Positions 5,344 to 8,820 of a DNA stretch of 8,820 nucleotides are shown one piece after another (position 1 is the stretch's first letter; each line of letters opens with the position of its first letter). The stretch spans positions 1 to 8,820 of the forward strand of contig UQTJ01000069.1 in NCBI GenBank assembly GCA_900544075.1, read 5' to 3'. The notes under the pieces were generated by a model, which searched no databases, was not told the DNA's origin, and saw only the letters and a list, made by a program, of their open reading frames with translations. The DNA is from an uncultured Bacteroides sp. GTDB taxonomy: Bacteria; Bacteroidota; Bacteroidia; Bacteroidales; Bacteroidaceae. The translations under genes and the position numbers were made by a program.

Positions 5344-6933
5344 TTATTGTCCTTGATAAGGTTCCATTGTCACATCACTTATATAAATCACAGGCTTTTT
5401 CCCTTTGTTATTTGTATAAACTCTTAAATCAAAGCCGTAATAATCAGCAGGCACCGCATCCTCAAACTTTTTCACATTACCATTATCGTCCGGAATTCCG
5501 TCAATTCCACTTCCAACAATAGAAGAACTAACCTTTTTAAAGTTTATATAAAACTCGAACTTCTCCCATTTATCAATTGCAAGTGTTTTATTAACCGTCG
5601 TGCCGTTTGGCGACATTGCAGTTTCAGCATTAGTTGCAACAGCAAATGACCAATTATAACGATCACTACTCCTGGCCTTACATGTAAAAACTATTTTTGA
5701 GGCTGTAGACGCATCATCACACGCCTCTCCTTTTACCCATGCTGTAACTTTATATATGTATATTTCATCAGTAACAACCATAGGTGAAATATGGCTATAT
5801 CCAATCGCAGCCTTAAACCAACTATTATCTACTGACTCACTATTTACATTATAGGTCAATTTTGCAGCCTTTTTCCACCCTCTAGATTCATCATCAACGA
5901 CTTCAAATTTAGCACGCGCTTTTTCGGTGTCATCTTTTACCAAACTAAACCAAGCCTCTTCCTTAAATTCTCGTGTATCTCCAGTCCAAGGAGCTAGAGA
6001 AGTAATCGGCTGAATCAAAGGAATCTCTTCTGTTTCACCACCTTCCGGTTCTTCTCCTGGAATCCAGCCGTCAATCGCCTCTCCACTAATTGTTACCGTA
6101 GCACCTTCTGGCAATCCATTTAATGCTTCAACCTTAATTTGCAACAATTTACCACGTTCATAGCTTACATTTTTACTAAAAGTCACATCAAATGTTTTTC
6201 CACCGGCTACGATTGTCAGCAATTTACTACCAGCTGTGATGGTCTGTTCCGGTACCACAGCACGATAAGTCAATGACTCTGCTGCTTTTTTCATCGCTAC
6301 ACCTACAGACGCACCACTAGCAGCAGCAACGGATCCATCTTTCGCATTCACTGATGTAACAGGTAAAATACTCTGGAGAGTAACTGTTGCATTGGCATCA
6401 CTCGTAGTACCTTCCATTAATGAGACCTGTACCATGGCCATAGCATGCGCAAATTTCAATGAAATGTTTGTTGCTCCAGCAGCAGCCTCTGTATTACGGG
6501 CTGACAGCATATCATTTTTACCAAATCCAGCAGTCTGGTCTGCACTTACCGTATCTTTAATTGACGCAGGATCAGTTACAGATGCATCATAAGGATAATA
6601 AGCATAATAGCTTAACTTTACACCATCCTGTGCTGCAATTGCAGCATCCGATGTCCACCCAGAACCATTATAAGTATATTTCACATTCGAAGAGACCAGT
6701 TTTCCTCCATCATAAGCAAAAATACCAATCTCATCATTTGGTTCAAAACTAGTAACCAACGTTCCATCCGCAATAGTAGTACGCGACAAGTTTTCAATGC
6801 CGACAGTGAATTTCACTTCCTGCCCGCTATTGCCACTACCCTCGGCCAGCTGCTCTTCCATTTCATTTGAACAGGCAGTCATTGCCAACGCGCCTGCCAG
6901 GGCAAATATCCAGTTCTTGAAATACATTTTCAT
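5344..6933 (-). CDS. Fimbrillin-family lipoprotein with extra C-terminal domain (second gene)
   Basis: A complete protein of 529 residues. The lipobox ends at Cys21 (ALAMTAC), followed by the acidic SNEMEEQ that may help surface export. The fimbrillin-like region holds KFTVGIENLSRTT (41-53, Arg51 a conserved position), YYAYYPY (109-115), FAHAMAMVQVSL (161-172), YRAVVPEQTI (223-232) and a closing strand with Trp290. After a Pro/Glu/Gly-rich linker (292-303), the second domain starts with IPLIQP and ends with VIYISDVTMEPYQGQ, closely parallel to its downstream paralogue: KFEVVDDESRGW against KFEIGVDESCNW, and WFKAAIGYSHISP against YYKAALSYFHSSP. The start ATG follows the previous gene's stop by 24 bp, with no strong Shine-Dalgarno. 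It is probably exported and surface-anchored. A carbohydrate- or protein-binding C-terminal domain is inference. Confidence 0.85.
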   Translation of the reverse strand: MKMYFKNWIFALAGALAMTACSNEMEEQLAEGSGNSGQEVKFTVGIENLSRTTIADGTLVTSFEPNDEIGIFAYDGGKLVSSNVKYTYNGSGWTSDAAIAAQDGVKLSYYAYYPYDASVTDPASIKDTVSADQTAGFGKNDMLSARNTEAAAGATNISLKFAHAMAMVQVSLMEGTTSDANATVTLQSILPVTSVNAKDGSVAAASGASVGVAMKKAAESLTYRAVVPEQTITAGSKLLTIVAGGKTFDVTFSKNVSYERGKLLQIKVEALNGLPEGATVTISGEAIDGWIPGEEPEGGETEEIPLIQPITSLAPWTGDTREFKEEAWFSLVKDDTEKARAKFEVVDDESRGWKKAAKLTYNVNSESVDNSWFKAAIGYSHISPMVVTDEIYIYKVTAWVKGEACDDASTASKIVFTCKARSSDRYNWSFAVATNAETAMSPNGTTVNKTLAIDKWEKFEFYINFKKVSSSIVGSGIDGIPDDNGNVKKFEDAVPADYYGFDLRVYTNNKGKKPVIYISDVTMEPYQGQ

Positions 6934-6957
6934 AAGGTTATATTATTAAGGTTATTA

Positions 6958-7959
6958 TTATTCCGGTTGTTCATTTCCTTCCACTCCAATTTCACCACTT
7001 ATTTCCCAGTCTTCCACCGTAATCGGATAGCTGGTCACTTTCACCGTCGGAACGAAATTTACGTCAATTGTTATCTCAAATTTTGTATGGATGGCACTGG
7101 GCACCGTAGCGATGTAATCCGTCACTTTCACCTCGATGGGGTCTGCAATCTGTGCGTTGTTTTCATCCAACAAAGTAATCACAATGACAGGCGTTACAGT
7201 AGCTGCCGGTGTTTCAGTTGCACCTTCCCCTTCGTTTCCGTCTTGTTCTTGTGACTGAACCGGGAACAGCATAGCTCTAAACTTATTACTTGCAGTAGCT
7301 GTAGCCCTGGAACGTCCCGCAGTACTTGCGTCCGCCAATATCAGCGTACCAGTTTCCGATTCTGTCAACGTTCCGTTCAACACATTCAGGCTACCTTTCA
7401 AGGCCGTATTTTTAACTTCTACCTTCATGCTGGAATAAGATACTTCCGGAATAATGTCTGCAGAAACCATAGCAAACACATGCTTCAGTTTAAAAGCAGC
7501 CTCACGGTTATCTTTATTCAACCCGTTCACTCTGTCAAACTGAAGATTAAAAGCCAATTCCTGCTCCGTAGTCAAATCCACGTTTAACTGGTTATCGGTG
7601 ACTTCAGCCATACGCGGATAATATGCAGCTAAGTCCCTTTTATCTCCATTGGAAGGAAACACAGGAACAGAGTCACTTTGGTTAGCTGTAAAATAACTTC
7701 CGATACCTCCTGAATTAAAACCGACATTAAAATAGGGTTCTACCAGATTATCTGTACCCTCTTCCAACATAGAAACGCCAATGTTCTCCCCTTTTGCATA
7801 AAGCTGCGCAGCCTTATCGGCTTCAAAGCCCACATTCTGAGCCGTCACTACCAACGGAAAGGCATTCTCATACACAGCAGTAGGTCCATCGTCTTTTCCA
7901 CACGCCGCCAGCAAAAACGCCAGAGACAGCGCCCAGAGATAATTCCTTTTGTTTATCAT
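6958..7959 (-). CDS. Fimbrillin-family lipoprotein, short form (first gene)
   Basis: A complete protein of 333 residues. The signal peptide has lipobox LLAAC with Cys20, followed by GKDDG, an acidic motif like the Bacteroidetes lipoprotein surface-export signal. Fimbrillin-like landmarks are DLAAYYPR (109-116), FKLKHVFAMV (156-165), FRAMLFPVQ (227-235) and a terminal TSYPITVEDW. A Glu/Gly/Thr-rich insert lies at about 236-252. It lacks the ~225-residue second domain of the next two genes and aligns to them only in general pattern, so it is a more distant family member. The stop is a triple TAA (6952-6960). It is the first gene of the three-gene cluster, with an AT-rich leader and a TATTTTTG box about 100 bp upstream. 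A role as a pilus subunit or anchor is inferred from its position and family. Confidence 0.82.
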   Translation of the reverse strand: MINKRNYLWALSLAFLLAACGKDDGPTAVYENAFPLVVTAQNVGFEADKAAQLYAKGENIGVSMLEEGTDNLVEPYFNVGFNSGGIGSYFTANQSDSVPVFPSNGDKRDLAAYYPRMAEVTDNQLNVDLTTEQELAFNLQFDRVNGLNKDNREAAFKLKHVFAMVSADIIPEVSYSSMKVEVKNTALKGSLNVLNGTLTESETGTLILADASTAGRSRATATASNKFRAMLFPVQSQEQDGNEGEGATETPAATVTPVIVITLLDENNAQIADPIEVKVTDYIATVPSAIHTKFEITIDVNFVPTVKVTSYPITVEDWEISGEIGVEGNEQPE

Positions 7960-8060
7960 GCTATTATGAATTTATTTAGGTTATAATTGATTGTCTCGTT
8001 GCCATAAAATGTTTAGCAAGCAATGTGTTTTTCTTGATTATTGCGCAGCTTGAACCACTA

Positions 8061-8068
8061 CAAAAATA
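8061..8068 (-). promoter_or_regulatory. Putative -7 box (TATTTTTG) for the fimbrillin operon
   Basis: The minus-strand TATTTTTG fits TAnnTTTG and would give a start near 8054 and a leader of about 95 nt before the ATG at 7959. The -33 side has only a T run (minus strand, near 8085-8088) rather than a clean TTTG at good spacing. It is the best candidate in the 244-bp gap between the lyase and fimbrillin genes. Confidence 0.4.
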
Positions 8069-8105
8069 CGAAATTTGCGTTATAAAAACCGTACTTCTTT
8101 TGTTT

Positions 8106-8124
8106 CAAAAATGTGCTATTTTTG
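8106..8124. repeat. Short inverted repeat CAAAAAT/ATTTTTG
   Basis: Seven-bp arms around GTGCT, about 40 bp upstream of the putative fimbrillin -7 box. It could be an operator. It is short and AT-rich, so chance is possible. Confidence 0.3.
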
Positions 8125-8160
8125 TACAAAAGAGCAATCTTTACAACACACAAAATTATC

Positions 8161-8197
8161 ATAGAGTACTGACAGAGTTTTCCAGCCAGTACCCTAT
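8161..8197 (-). terminator. Hairpin terminator after the lyase gene
   Basis: ATAGAGTACTG (8161-8171) and CAGTACCCTAT (8187-8197) pair at 10 of 11 positions around a 15-nt loop, starting 6 bp after the lyase stop. On the minus strand it is followed by a modest T-containing tract (ATAATTTTG). This suggests the lyase transcript ends here and the fimbrillin operon starts from its own promoter. Confidence 0.6.
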
Positions 8198-8203
8198 CAA
8201 ATT

Positions 8204-8820
8204 TTATTTCTGTTTCACCAGTTTCATATACACAGGAAGTCCGTTTCGCAACAAACAAGACACTTCCGTATTTCCATTCTCCATTGTCTTTAAGAACACA
8301 CCAGGCACATTTCCATCCATCTGCCAGATACCTTTCAGTTCAATAAAGGCAGGGGTAGGAATTTCTTTCCAGTTCTTCTTGTCCAGCATTTTAGGACGCA
8401 AGTTCGGATTGGCCATACCCAACGACAGACTACCATCCGTATTCTTTTGTTCTATCAGTAACAGTTCCGTAGCTGAAGAAACCACCTCACCGGCTGTCAA
8501 TCCCTTCGCAGGAGTAAAGAATGAATAAGCCAGCACATTCTTCAGTGCATATTTAATGATGTGCAAGGAATCCTGCATTTCCACTACCGAGAATAGTTCT
8601 CCTTTTGTCTGACGGTCGGCCACATCTTTCATCCTAGCTTCATCCGCTGCCGGAACTACAACAAAAGAATAGGACTTTTTCTCCGGTTTCACTCCATGGT
8701 TCATATACGCTTTTGCCACTACTTCTTTAGCCGGTTTGCCAGCCATACCTACAGAAGAAGGCGTCTCCTGTTCGTCATAAATCACTGTAAGTTCATCGTG
8801 ACCTGCCGGAACAAAGAAGC
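8204..8820 (-). CDS. Probable PL8-type polysaccharide lyase, C-terminal part (5' end outside window)
   Basis: The frame is open from the window edge (FFVPAGHDELTVIYDEQET...) to TAA at 8204-8206, about 204 residues. A GTG at 8783-8785 is an internal valine, not a start. The stretch KAYMNHGVKPEKKSYSFVVVPA resembles the C-terminal beta-sandwich of family 8 lyases, which carry a conserved 'HG..P....Y.Y...P' strand pair. A final small beta domain follows, ending NGLPVYMKLVKQK. Family 8 enzymes cleave chondroitin, hyaluronan or xanthan by beta-elimination. In Bacteroides such genes commonly act on host glycosaminoglycans in the periplasm or at the surface. The catalytic Asn/His/Tyr/Arg residues would lie upstream, outside the window, so substrate and activity cannot be judged. 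Assignment to PL8 rather than another lyase with a similar C-terminus is moderate. Confidence 0.6.
   Translation of the reverse strand, partial: FFVPAGHDELTVIYDEQETPSSVGMAGKPAKEVVAKAYMNHGVKPEKKSYSFVVVPAADEARMKDVADRQTKGELFSVVEMQDSLHIIKYALKNVLAYSFFTPAKGLTAGEVVSSATELLLIEQKNTDGSLSLGMANPNLRPKMLDKKNWKEIPTPAFIELKGIWQMDGNVPGVFLKTMENGNTEVSCLLRNGLPVYMKLVKQK

Noticed and set aside
8117..8124. Plus-strand TATTTTTG as a promoter box
   Set aside because: No plus-strand gene follows, and it is also the arm of a short AT-rich inverted repeat.
8058..8258. 66-codon minus-strand frame after the lyase
   Set aside because: It overlaps the lyase end in another frame, crosses the terminator hairpin and contains the putative promoter.
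8025..8528. 167-codon plus-strand frame between the fimbrillin operon and the lyase
   Set aside because: Its first part is AT-rich non-coding DNA and the rest is antisense to the lyase gene, whose family pattern is clear.

Overview
The window looks like Bacteroides or a close relative (Bacteroidales). The evidence is a set of lineage-typical families (DUF4831, fimbrillin-like lipoproteins, a polysaccharide-lyase C-terminus), start codons in AT-rich leaders without a strong Shine-Dalgarno, and several TAnnTTTG boxes matching the Bacteroides -7 promoter element. This comes from reading the sequence, not from a database search.

Layout. (1) Positions 1-719, plus strand: the 3' part of a DUF4831-type gene cut by the window edge, ending at a perfect 13-bp inverted repeat shared with the convergent gene. 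(2) Positions 778-3126, minus strand: a small defence-type island. In transcription order it holds a decayed Abi_2 (AbiD/AbiF-like) gene that lost its middle by an internal deletion, then an intact ABC/OLD-like ATPase (AAA_21 type), then, 6 bp later, a TOPRIM-like DUF4276 protein. The last two form a two-gene module with the general logic of RloA/RloB, AbiL and PARIS: an ATPase sensor plus a TOPRIM-like partner. (3) Positions 3127-3733: a gene-free stretch rich in structure. It has a terminator-like hairpin ending exactly at the abi start codon, the second copy of an ~82-bp direct repeat whose first copy precedes the ATPase gene, four 9-bp palindromes with centres exactly 21 bp apart inside a long inverted repeat, an orphan hairpin, and the terminator of the next operon. 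(4) Positions 3734-7959, minus strand: three tightly spaced fimbrillin-family lipoprotein genes, probably one operon. The last two are paralogues with an added ~225-residue C-terminal domain, suggesting a cell-surface pilus or adhesin. (5) Positions 8204-8820, minus strand: the 3' end of a probable PL8-type polysaccharide (chondroitin/hyaluronan) lyase, cut by the window edge and followed by its own hairpin.

How parts may work together. The ATPase and DUF4276 protein are probably co-translated and act as one anti-phage or anti-plasmid unit. The abi remnant and its leader point to an older abortive-infection cassette, possibly with an antitoxin RNA, between repeats. The fimbrillin lipoproteins would be exported together and assembled on the outer surface. 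No functional link between the defence part and the fimbrial part is visible.
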